Virus record (IMG/VR): IMGVR_UViG_3300042673_000600
Location: 1 to 22,081 of that record
DNA: 22,081 nt
Source of the DNA: a virus
Strand: one strand, 5' to 3'
Below are positions 13,318 to 20,918 of the stretch, piece by piece. The position numbers and the translations under genes were made by a program. Position 1 is the stretch's first letter. Every line of letters starts with the position of its first letter. The notes below the pieces were generated by a model that did no database searches, was not told where the DNA came from, and saw only the letters and a program-made list of their open reading frames with translations.

Positions 13318-13752
13318 TTATTTTCCTGTTGAACCAAATCCACCTTCACCTCGTTCAGTATCCGATAACTCATTAGCTTCTTCAAACTCAATTGGAGGAT
13401 ATGGAATAATCATAATTTGTGCAATTCTATCACCAATTTTATAATCATTTTTTTGATTTTCAATTGTTGTTATAATTTTGTTGAATGTGGCTTGCAACTC
13501 ACCTCTATATCCACTATCAATTACCCCAACTGAATTACTTAATTGCAATCTAGTTTTTCTAATTGATGAACGAGGAAATACTAATCCTACAAATCCGTTA
13601 GGTATTTCTAATGCTATCCCCAATCCATATGTTATTTGAGTTGGCGTATCTGATATGATTGATGTTGCTATTACATCCATTCCAGCATCACCTTCTTTAG
13701 CGTAGGTAGGTATTACTGCATTTTCATTTAATTTTTTAATTCGTACTTGCAT
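13318..13752 (-). CDS. dut: dUTP diphosphatase
   Basis: 144 residues, the usual length of the trimeric enzyme that converts dUTP to dUMP and pyrophosphate, keeping uracil out of DNA and feeding thymidylate synthesis. All five motifs are present: AKEGDAGMD (18-26), PRSS (60-63), GVIDSGYRGE (76-85, catalytic Asp79), GDRIAQ (97-102) and the C-terminal arm RGEGGFGSTG (134-143), whose Phe stacks on the base. It starts two bases after the methyltransferase stop. It lies inside the replication gene block, where a nucleotide-pool enzyme is expected. Confidence 0.96.
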   Translation of the reverse strand: MQVRIKKLNENAVIPTYAKEGDAGMDVIATSIISDTPTQITYGLGIALEIPNGFVGLVFPRSSIRKTRLQLSNSVGVIDSGYRGELQATFNKIITTIENQKNDYKIGDRIAQIMIIPYPPIEFEEANELSDTERGEGGFGSTGK

Positions 13753-13754
13753 TA

Positions 13755-15320
13755 TTATGGTTTATAAAATATAAAAATTGGTTCGTATTTGTAAAATGTT
13801 CCTTCTAATTTCATAGAGTTTTTAACTCCACTTAAATCTACACCTGTCATTGGGCTCATTGTCATTCTTAGTTTACCTTTGTATTCCATACCTAAACTTG
13901 TAAGTACATCAATACTATCTTGTTCTAATGTAAACCACTTATCTTTACCCACTTTGATATCTGCAATATTCCAACAAATATATCTATCATTTTTAAGATA
14001 TTCAAATGCCGTTGTTAGTGTTGGCTTTAAGAACCCATCTCTCCAACTTTCATATGAATTAAACTTCTTAAACGATTGTGATTCATCATCCGAATATCTC
14101 TCTCTATCAAAGTATGGTGGTGATGTGAATACAAAATCTAATTCACCTTTATACTTTTGAAATCTAGGGTCTTCGGATATAACCTCTGAACCTGTTGTAA
14201 ATATTTCATATGTATTTTGATGTCCCCAAAATGGATTAGCTACACCCGGTACTTGTGTATTAAAGAACTCTGCTAAGTATTCATAACGAGTCTTACCTAT
14301 CTCTGGTATTTGGTTTTCAGTATTAGGGTCATTTCCAATGTAGTGAATATTTCTATCACCTACACTCAATGCTCCTAATATCCTACCACCCCATCCTGCC
14401 GAAGGGTCGTATATGTTAATCTTATCTTGTCCTTTAATATGCTGAGTAAACCTTTCGTATAAATACTTTGCAGTTAATGGTGGAAAGTTTACCGCCGGTT
14501 GAGAACCCATACCAATTCTAAATGCGGCTGTTGCTTCAGGAAATATTCTCTGACCCAATGGGTACACCCTGATTTGAATTGGTTGTTTAGGTAAATCAAC
14601 TAAGTTATCTATATTCTCACCCCAATCTGCAGTTTTCAAAGATGCGATGTGTTTATATTCTAATACACCACTCTTGTATAATTCTTTTACTTCCTCTGCT
14701 GAAATTGGTAATGATGGTATTCTACTATCTGCTTGCGATAATGCGAATCCTAATCCATTTCCTCTATCTCCACTTTGCCATTTTTCAATCCATTCCTTAC
14801 CTGTTGCTAAGTGTGAATTATGGAACTCTATATTATCTTTATGAAGGGTTTTAGAGAAACGATACATACCATCTTGTCTCGTCAATCTTCTCATTTGCTT
14901 TGTGAATAACTCTAAATAATCATCCGATGAAAAGATTTCGTGAATTGATGGTTTTGGTTTATCATATGTACTACCACCAATTGCAGTTTTGTACATAGCC
15001 GGAAAGAATTGATTTACGGGAGTAGCGAATTTATTAAAGTTAAATATAACTTCATTTCCAGCATCATCCTTTTCCTCAAACTTAGTTATCTTATAACCTT
15101 GTAGTTTAGAAAAGTTCTCAATGATTTCTGCTTCATTAACCCCAATCTTAGGTGGTGCACCGGTCTCATCCCACTGCCTTAATGCAGTTTTCTTAAAGTT
15201 GGCTACCCACTTTTCGAAGTCAGGGAATGACATCTCAAGTACTTGTTCGTACTTAAGATTCATTTCCGGATCATAGAACCAATCACTTCTCTCGTAAAAA
15301 TATTTCTTTTCGTAATTCAT
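13755..15320 (-). CDS. Amino-DNA methyltransferase (SPPY type) with long N-terminal extension
   Basis: 521 residues. The C-terminal half is a Rossmann-type N4-cytosine/N6-adenine methyltransferase: motif I YDPSAGWGGR (304-313) binds S-adenosylmethionine, GNDPN (329-333) follows strand 2, and TSPPYFD (399-405) is the catalytic motif IV; the adenine- or cytosine-flipping SPPY form is more usual in N4-cytosine enzymes. The N-terminal 260 residues have no recognised domain; they include charged helices (LELFTKQMRRLTRQDGMYRF) and may recognise DNA or carry a second activity. No restriction endonuclease gene is adjacent, so protection of phage DNA is more likely than a restriction system. It is coupled to the clamp gene by TAATG, which would make modification keep pace with replication (inference). 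Confidence 0.8.
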   Translation of the reverse strand: MNYEKKYFYERSDWFYDPEMNLKYEQVLEMSFPDFEKWVANFKKTALRQWDETGAPPKIGVNEAEIIENFSKLQGYKITKFEEKDDAGNEVIFNFNKFATPVNQFFPAMYKTAIGGSTYDKPKPSIHEIFSSDDYLELFTKQMRRLTRQDGMYRFSKTLHKDNIEFHNSHLATGKEWIEKWQSGDRGNGLGFALSQADSRIPSLPISAEEVKELYKSGVLEYKHIASLKTADWGENIDNLVDLPKQPIQIRVYPLGQRIFPEATAAFRIGMGSQPAVNFPPLTAKYLYERFTQHIKGQDKINIYDPSAGWGGRILGALSVGDRNIHYIGNDPNTENQIPEIGKTRYEYLAEFFNTQVPGVANPFWGHQNTYEIFTTGSEVISEDPRFQKYKGELDFVFTSPPYFDRERYSDDESQSFKKFNSYESWRDGFLKPTLTTAFEYLKNDRYICWNIADIKVGKDKWFTLEQDSIDVLTSLGMEYKGKLRMTMSPMTGVDLSGVKNSMKLEGTFYKYEPIFIFYKP

Positions 15321-16039
15321 TATGCCGATAACTGAACTTCAACTAAATAATACTTACAAACGAAATCATCAATGATGAAACTAATGTGAGCTAATCCTTT
15401 TGAAGATACTAACAATTTAGCAGATGTTGCTTCTTTATTTGCAGTTAAAATCTCTTTCAAATACTTTGCAGAGAATGAAATTGCTTTTACCTCAGTTGCA
15501 TAGTTTTCTACTGCTTTGAATGTAATTCTGTTTGAGTTTACATTAGAGTAACCCATAACAATGTTCAAATTACCTTTCTCAGTTAATACTGTAAATGTAT
15601 CAACATCACTCAATGCGTTTTTAGCTTTGATGAATTTGTCGATAAACTTACCATCTAAATCGATTTCGATATCAAATGGAGGTAATGATTTTAGTTCAGG
15701 TACATTTGGGATAACACTCAAATCTGCTAATTGATAAGCTGCTTTGATATCATCACTACCTAAACCTAATGCGATTGATTTATCCTCAACCTTTTGAACT
15801 TCTAAATTAACATCATCACCTAATACCGATAACATTTTGTTTAGATTAGAAGTCGTATAGATACCTAACTCTGCATTTTCAAAGTTAAAGTTATCTAATG
15901 TGATTTCACCTAATACGGTTTTGTCATCTGCGATAAACTTTGTTGATAATTTTTGTCCATCGGTAGTCCATGTAACCGATTCTACTAATCCAGCTAAATT
16001 GTATTTGCTGATAAAGCGTGTAATTCTTGTTTTGTTCAT
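15320..16039 (-). CDS. 45: Sliding clamp (T4 gp45-like)
   Basis: 239 residues (T4 gp45 has 228). The sequence starts MNKTRITRFISKYN and shows the two-domain strand/helix pattern of PCNA-like clamps: LGEITLDNFNF, IYTTSNLNKMLSVLGDDVNL in domain 1, a linker near SLPPFDIEIDLD (about 118-129) and KAISFSAKYLKEIL with ISFIIDDFVCKYYLVEVQLSA in domain 2. A trimer encircles DNA and tethers the polymerase; in T4 it also drives late transcription. The assignment rests on this pattern, its size and its neighbours (polymerase, gp44, gp62). The 45-nt gap before it is the largest in the replication block. Confidence 0.85.
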   Translation of the reverse strand: MNKTRITRFISKYNLAGLVESVTWTTDGQKLSTKFIADDKTVLGEITLDNFNFENAELGIYTTSNLNKMLSVLGDDVNLEVQKVEDKSIALGLGSDDIKAAYQLADLSVIPNVPELKSLPPFDIEIDLDGKFIDKFIKAKNALSDVDTFTVLTEKGNLNIVMGYSNVNSNRITFKAVENYATEVKAISFSAKYLKEILTANKEATSAKLLVSSKGLAHISFIIDDFVCKYYLVEVQLSA

Positions 16040-16084
16040 AATTTATATTTTATTTATATGTCTAATATACGATTTTATTTCCAA
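16040..16084 (-). promoter_or_regulatory. Sliding-clamp leader with ATAAAATATAAATT and TATAAATA
   Basis: The minus strand here has ATAAAATATAAATT (16040-16053) next to the clamp ATG, identical to the gp44 leader, and overlapping it TATAAATA (16051-16058), which equals the T4 late-promoter -10 consensus. T4 late promoters need only that element. It is the only exact minus-strand copy I found near a gene start, so a promoter is possible, not established. Confidence 0.3.
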
Positions 16085-17257
16085 TTAACCAAAAAATTTA
16101 GTGAATATTTCCTTATTTACCACATTATTGTTCCTTAATTGTTGAATTGGGAGTAATAATTCACCATATCCCTCAATTCCGTCACCGATGTACTCATGAC
16201 AATAGGATGCTCTTTGTTTTAACTTACTATATACCTTTGAATGATTGTTAGTATGCATTCTAAGTTTACCATTAAAAACAGTTGGTTTCCATTTTTCTAT
16301 GGTTTTGTTTCTATACTCACCCAATGCAGGATTGATAGTTTTTGTATAATATTTACCACCCGTATTTTTAATTATACCCGCACTAAACTCCGATATCTTA
16401 CTACCGATTCCCATACCTTGATAATCAGGTAGAACCACAACCCTACTTCCTCTAAAAGATTTCTCTACATTATTTCTACCAATATGTCTACCTATTACAC
16501 TCATCGCAATCGGTTTATCATTCCATTCAAACAATAAGAAAATATATGTTTCGTTTACATCCTCAGTTAGATAGTGATGTTTTTTGAAGAGGTCGAAAGT
16601 TTCTGCTTCAACCCTACTAACTTGTAAAGAGATTTCTGGTCTTCCGAGCCGAAGTAAGTCAGCTCTAACAATGCTGCCTCCGATTTCGGGTGAATACGTC
16701 CAATCAGGTAGTAACCATTCCATAATATCAAAATGACAGGATGCTAATATAATTTTCTTATTCTCTCTACGGATATACTTTTGTAATGCAAAACTCATTG
16801 CCTTAGCAACATCTCTATCAACCACCGATGTATATTCATCAATTAGAATTATATCACCATCATTTGCCTTTGCAATAGTGTAAGCTAAGGTTGCTCTATA
16901 TTGCTCACCATTACTTAACAAATGAAAAGGTCTTAACCAAGTTGGAACTGATGATAATCCTATTGATGTTAGAACTCTACTTGCTTGCTCCGGTTCTAAC
17001 CAATCAAAGTTTGAAATCAATGCCTTCTCTTTATCAAATTCTATTTCCTTTACTCCACCTAATGTATTAAGTATCGTTGATTTACCACACCCACTACCAC
17101 CATATATAACCCCAATGTTCCAATCAAATGAATTAAGACCATCTAAGTTCATAGGAATAGACACAATGGTTTCCTCTCTATTTTGAATATCAAATGTATC
17201 ATACACATAGTTAGTGTATTTATCATTTTGTATTTTTGATTTTAATTCTATATTCAT
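16085..17257 (-). CDS. ABC-type ATPase fused to GNAT acetyltransferase domain (COG2401-like)
   Basis: 390 residues. The first half is an ABC ATPase: Walker A GGSGCGKST (53-61), signature LSNGEQ (114-119), Walker B IILIDE (136-141) and the H-loop His175 in ASCHFD. There are no membrane segments, so it is not a transporter half. The second half (about 212-330) is a GNAT fold: FDLFKKHHYLTEDV, then a strand pair with KPIAMSVIGRH, and the acetyl-CoA loop VVLPDYQGMGIGSKI (274-288, Gln280-Gly-x-Gly-x-Gly). The fusion matches COG2401. GNAT proteins related to phage Mu Mom modify adenine in DNA, so an ATP-driven DNA-base modifier is a plausible role; acylation of protein or tRNA is an alternative. The gene is between polymerase (3-nt gap) and clamp. 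Confidence 0.82.
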   Translation of the reverse strand: MNIELKSKIQNDKYTNYVYDTFDIQNREETIVSIPMNLDGLNSFDWNIGVIYGGSGCGKSTILNTLGGVKEIEFDKEKALISNFDWLEPEQASRVLTSIGLSSVPTWLRPFHLLSNGEQYRATLAYTIAKANDGDIILIDEYTSVVDRDVAKAMSFALQKYIRRENKKIILASCHFDIMEWLLPDWTYSPEIGGSIVRADLLRLGRPEISLQVSRVEAETFDLFKKHHYLTEDVNETYIFLLFEWNDKPIAMSVIGRHIGRNNVEKSFRGSRVVVLPDYQGMGIGSKISEFSAGIIKNTGGKYYTKTINPALGEYRNKTIEKWKPTVFNGKLRMHTNNHSKVYSKLKQRASYCHEYIGDGIEGYGELLLPIQQLRNNNVVNKEIFTKFFG

Positions 17258-17260
17258 AAC

Positions 17261-19786
17261 TTAAAAACTAAAGAACTCTTCTAATTTTTTTGAACTAAAT
17301 GATGATTTTTCCCAACCTAATGCCTTATAGAAATCATCCATTTTATTCTCTAATTCTGCCTCAAATATCTTATCCACATCAATATACTTTTGGATAAACT
17401 CTAATATTTCAGGTGGGTCTTGATAACCTTTGAATGCTGATGTTTCTAAACTTAATGGATTTTGCTTTAGATATACCCACTTAATCTTATCACCATCTTT
17501 CATTGGTTCATATTTGAAAGGGCAATTAAAGTGTTTAAGTAATCTATTGTAAGTAATACCTGCTTTAATGTGTGCGGGTGTTCCTTTCTCAAAATCACCT
17601 AATTGTTTATTCTTACCTCGTTTATCATATCTACTAATTTCTTTTACTGCTCCACCCTTTGCAATAAGTGCCACATCTAACCCAGCTAATGATAATTTGA
17701 AATCTCTTAATTCATTATCTACACTTTCGTTTGATTTACCTTGTAGAATATCTCTCAACATTCTCGCCATAAAATCTTGAAATGCTTTGGGGAATGATGA
17801 ACGAACTACATCCAATCCTTTTACATCTAACTTATCCATTGGTAATCCATTCGCTGCAACTATCCATTGTGCATATCTTTTCTTTGCAATCCATATACCC
17901 GCCTTACTGATATATTCCTTTTTAATCTCAAATCTATGTTTCTTAATATTAAAGAACTTATCAGCCATCATATCATAAAACTTATTTAAGAAATCTTGCA
18001 CCTCTCCCGCTATATCATCAATCTTTTGGGTCATTGCCACATCATCAAACTCTGCCCAATTAGGAAATCTATGTTTAACTAATGGTAGGGCTGAAAAGAA
18101 TACTGAATCCGTATCAATGTAAATATTGTAATCATCATTCGTTCCCAACTCTTTGTTATACTTAATGTTCACCATCTTTGCCGTATTCTTAATCACCGTC
18201 TGACCTGTTGTAGTTACCGCTGCTGCATTATCTACATCATAAAAACGAAACGCTGGTAATCCTAATACTCCATATAAAGAGTTAAGTAAAATCTTTTGAA
18301 CCAATTGTCTTTTAGCATAGAATTCGTGTTGTTGTTTATTACCTTCTTTACCAAATTTCTTTTCTAATTTACGGAACTCAACCCTCTGTGAGAACCACTC
18401 ATCTAATATATCTGCAATAAGACCTGGTTTATCTTGTGTGTATAAAACCCCATTGGATGAAATTGATAGTTTCTCCTCATTTAATTCTTTTCTAAGTTCT
18501 TCGGTAGTATAATTAAGTGCCGTATGTTCTATATTCCATACTCTATAATCACCCTTAACAAATGCTTCCGCATCAAAGTTTGCAATCTTACCGACCTTTG
18601 TTTCCGGTGAGATATTCAAACTCATAATGATTGATGGATATAGTGATGTTAAATCCAAATCATATAACCAATCATACTTACCTGGTATCGGGTCTTTTAC
18701 ATATGCCCCAATGAAACCCTGCTCACCACTCTCTTTTAGAGCCTCCATTTGTTCCCTTCTATCGGCAGGTTTGTTTGGTGCTACTAAGTTTCTTTTCTTT
18801 AAGTAGTTCAAACAAGCTCCCTCTAAGTATTTTGATGAGAACATATAATCCTCATATGGAACGTGGCCGGCGTGGCAAATACCTCGACACAAGTCAATGT
18901 ATTGTAATTTTCTATCAAACTCTACTACTAATTCCACATCGACAATATTATACTCAATGAACTTTTCTAAATCCTCTTTGAATAAATCATCTAAACTTCC
19001 CTCATATGCAATTTTCTCTCTACCTAATTCTTTCTTTGCAATATAATTCAATGCGTAAGATGGCATTAATGAATAAGTGAACTTCTTATATAGTGTAATA
19101 TAATCTAAAATAGATACCCCAGCTAAACTCCACTTCTTTCTATAAGGTGAATAGAAACCATCTCTAATTGGCGATAATCTATACGCGTTTTGCTTACCCA
19201 ATACATTAACTAAACGATTGAATAAATAAGGAACGTCAAATGCATCAATGTTCCACCCAGTAAGAATTGTAGGATTGATATGTTCGTAAACTGTTAAGAA
19301 TGCATTAAGTAATTCTCTTTCACTTCTAAACGCTTTAATAATACGATTATCCTTTTTGATTGTATTTTGTAACTTACCACCTTTATCTAAAACTAATGCG
19401 TAGTAAGTGTCGGTAGGCCCATCATGTACTGCAATAGCTGTAATTTCATTTTCGGCTTTCTCTACATCCGGTAGTCCACTTTCCATTTCTACCTCAATAT
19501 CAAATGTAAGAACCACATGTCCTTCCGATGGTAAATCACTTTCTGAATATAAATCTACTAAGATGCGGGTTGTTTCTGGTACATCTGTTTCGTAATACGC
19601 CGGGTCATCCTTTTGAAACTCATAGATTTTAGTAACCTTTGTACCATCTAATGCCGTTGACTGGCCTCGCTCTGCCGGTGCATAAGCATAGTTGAATGTT
19701 TTGTATGGGAATGTTTGATACCCTAATTTATCATCCCAAAGATGAACTAAATCTTTTCCTTTTTGTAAGTAGACGTTTTGATACAT
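17261..19786 (-). CDS. 43: Family B DNA polymerase (T4 gp43-like) with 3'-5' exonuclease
   Basis: 841 residues (T4 gp43 has 898). The N-terminal exonuclease is intact: Exo I FDIE (95-98), Exo II NIDAFD (179-184), Exo III YNIVD (279-283). Polymerase motif A is DLTSLYPS (378-385), motif B KILLNSLYG (498-506), motif C YIDTDS (556-561, metal-binding Asp558 and Asp560), and KKRYA follows in the palm/thumb. The protein ends KKLEEFFSF, consistent with a C-terminal clamp-binding tail. It replicates the phage genome with the clamp and loader encoded downstream. There is no intein or split. The start MYQNVYLQKG lies 38 nt after the LigT-like stop. Confidence 0.97.
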   Translation of the reverse strand: MYQNVYLQKGKDLVHLWDDKLGYQTFPYKTFNYAYAPAERGQSTALDGTKVTKIYEFQKDDPAYYETDVPETTRILVDLYSESDLPSEGHVVLTFDIEVEMESGLPDVEKAENEITAIAVHDGPTDTYYALVLDKGGKLQNTIKKDNRIIKAFRSERELLNAFLTVYEHINPTILTGWNIDAFDVPYLFNRLVNVLGKQNAYRLSPIRDGFYSPYRKKWSLAGVSILDYITLYKKFTYSLMPSYALNYIAKKELGREKIAYEGSLDDLFKEDLEKFIEYNIVDVELVVEFDRKLQYIDLCRGICHAGHVPYEDYMFSSKYLEGACLNYLKKRNLVAPNKPADRREQMEALKESGEQGFIGAYVKDPIPGKYDWLYDLDLTSLYPSIIMSLNISPETKVGKIANFDAEAFVKGDYRVWNIEHTALNYTTEELRKELNEEKLSISSNGVLYTQDKPGLIADILDEWFSQRVEFRKLEKKFGKEGNKQQHEFYAKRQLVQKILLNSLYGVLGLPAFRFYDVDNAAAVTTTGQTVIKNTAKMVNIKYNKELGTNDDYNIYIDTDSVFFSALPLVKHRFPNWAEFDDVAMTQKIDDIAGEVQDFLNKFYDMMADKFFNIKKHRFEIKKEYISKAGIWIAKKRYAQWIVAANGLPMDKLDVKGLDVVRSSFPKAFQDFMARMLRDILQGKSNESVDNELRDFKLSLAGLDVALIAKGGAVKEISRYDKRGKNKQLGDFEKGTPAHIKAGITYNRLLKHFNCPFKYEPMKDGDKIKWVYLKQNPLSLETSAFKGYQDPPEILEFIQKYIDVDKIFEAELENKMDDFYKALGWEKSSFSSKKLEEFFSF

Positions 19787-19824
19787 ATGTTATAAAGATA
19801 CAACAAATTATCCTAACCACAAAA

Positions 19825-20355
19825 TTATTTAATCTTTAATTTGAATTTTTTTCCGGATGGAATTGAATAAATTGCGAAGATGGGAGTTACTTGAAATTGT
19901 ATATCTCGCATTCTATTTGTGTATGATTGCCACATTTCTTTTTCTAAATAAGCAATTGTCATATGTGGTCTATAATCTGTAAATTCGTTTGAGTTTGGTA
20001 GTTTACTCAATAGTTGATGTGCTTTTTCTAATCCATCGCCCACTGCATCCATTTTTAATACATCATAGTTATTACTTTCAAAAACTGAAACGTTACTTAA
20101 TTGTATATCTCCAAAATGAATAGTGTCTAACATTTGTTGAACTATTTGTGGAGTTACATTAGAATGCAATCCATATAACAAAGTGACGTGTGGTTCGGTT
20201 TCTTTACCATATTTACCACTACCATCATCGTAAATATCTTTATCATCTATAATACCGGTAAGTTGACTTTCGTTAAAATCAAAGTATAACATTACACACC
20301 CATATTCAAAGGGGCCTCTTTCAATCTCTTTTAATAATTTTCTTAGTTTAATCAC
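19825..20355 (-). CDS. 2H phosphoesterase, LigT / 2'-5' RNA ligase-like
   Basis: 176 residues with the two HxT motifs that define the family, His56-Val-Thr58 (EPHVTLLYGL) and His131-Met-Thr133 (RPHMTIAYL), in the usual bilobed spacing. These enzymes open or form 2',3'-cyclic or 2'-5' phosphodiester bonds in RNA or small nucleotides. In phages, 2H phosphoesterases can repair RNA or cleave cyclic-nucleotide or 2'-5' oligoadenylate defence signals; which applies here is inference. The start is GTG at 20355, overlapping the stop of the nucleosidase gene as GTGA; no ATG lies nearby. Likely co-translated with it. Confidence 0.85.
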   Translation of the reverse strand: MIKLRKLLKEIERGPFEYGCVMLYFDFNESQLTGIIDDKDIYDDGSGKYGKETEPHVTLLYGLHSNVTPQIVQQMLDTIHFGDIQLSNVSVFESNNYDVLKMDAVGDGLEKAHQLLSKLPNSNEFTDYRPHMTIAYLEKEMWQSYTNRMRDIQFQVTPIFAIYSIPSGKKFKLKIK

Positions 20356-20909
20356 GACACTTTAAACTCTTCCTTTAATTTCTGCAAAAATAATTCAATA
20401 CCTTTGTTGTGATTTTTTTTCCAATCGTTTGCATCACCATTATCGGAAATAAATTTATATGATGTAAAATCAAATCCATAAATCTTACATACTTTTGCAA
20501 TTGAATATGCTTCCATATCACATATAGAACGTTTTGTATTACTTTGAAATGTATCGGTAGTAAAACATACATCACTATTACCAAATATTAAAGTACCTGC
20601 TTCTAATTTAGGATAAATTAAGTCATCAAATGGAGTAATGTATTTTTTTGCAAATTGTTTAGTATCTATATCACCTTGTTGGAATTGTAAACATTTAATA
20701 AGTTCACCAATTTTATAATCACACGAACCGGCTGAACCATAATTAATAACCATAGTTTCGGATGGTGATAACTCTTTTAATATTTCGGTTGCTTTAATTG
20801 CTGCATTTACTTTACCTACACCTGTATAAATAACATCTACTCCCAATGGTGCTTTCTCTTTTGGAAACTCACTCGGTAATGCAACAAATAGTTTAATTCT
20901 CATACTCAT
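20352..20909 (-). CDS. MTA/SAH nucleosidase-like protein (purine nucleoside phosphorylase fold)
   Basis: 185 residues against about 230 for cellular MTA/SAH nucleosidase, so it is compact. Motifs: ALPSEFPKE (10-18, Glu14 in place of the base-site Glu12 of E. coli), TGVGKVNAA (29-37), INYGSAGS (55-62), CDMEAYSIA (130-138, Glu133 binding the ribose) and FISDNGD (153-159, Asp156 as catalytic acid). It would split methylthioadenosine or S-adenosylhomocysteine into adenine and a thio-sugar, removing the product that inhibits methyltransferases such as the one encoded at 13755-15320. A purine-nucleoside phosphorylase or NAD/AMP-directed activity is an alternative. It is between the SGNH-like gene (9-nt gap) and the LigT-like gene. 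Confidence 0.78.
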   Translation of the reverse strand: MSMRIKLFVALPSEFPKEKAPLGVDVIYTGVGKVNAAIKATEILKELSPSETMVINYGSAGSCDYKIGELIKCLQFQQGDIDTKQFAKKYITPFDDLIYPKLEAGTLIFGNSDVCFTTDTFQSNTKRSICDMEAYSIAKVCKIYGFDFTSYKFISDNGDANDWKKNHNKGIELFLQKLKEEFKVS

Positions 20910-20918
20910 AAATATACA

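Noticed and set aside
13317-13391. N-terminal extension of the fucosyltransferase-like gene to ATG 13391
   Set aside because: It would overlap the conserved C-terminal arm of dUTPase in another frame; ATG 13316 follows the dUTPase stop by one base.
16051-16058. T4-type late promoter TATAAATA before the clamp gene
   Set aside because: Kept only as a low-confidence note within the leader: one exact copy at a gene start in 22 kb of AT-rich DNA is weak evidence.
19820-19827. Minus-strand TAATTTTG resembling the Bacteroidetes -7 box
   Set aside because: No TTTG partner lies about 20 bp upstream, and the box overlaps the end of the LigT-like coding region; such 8-mers are common in AT-rich DNA.
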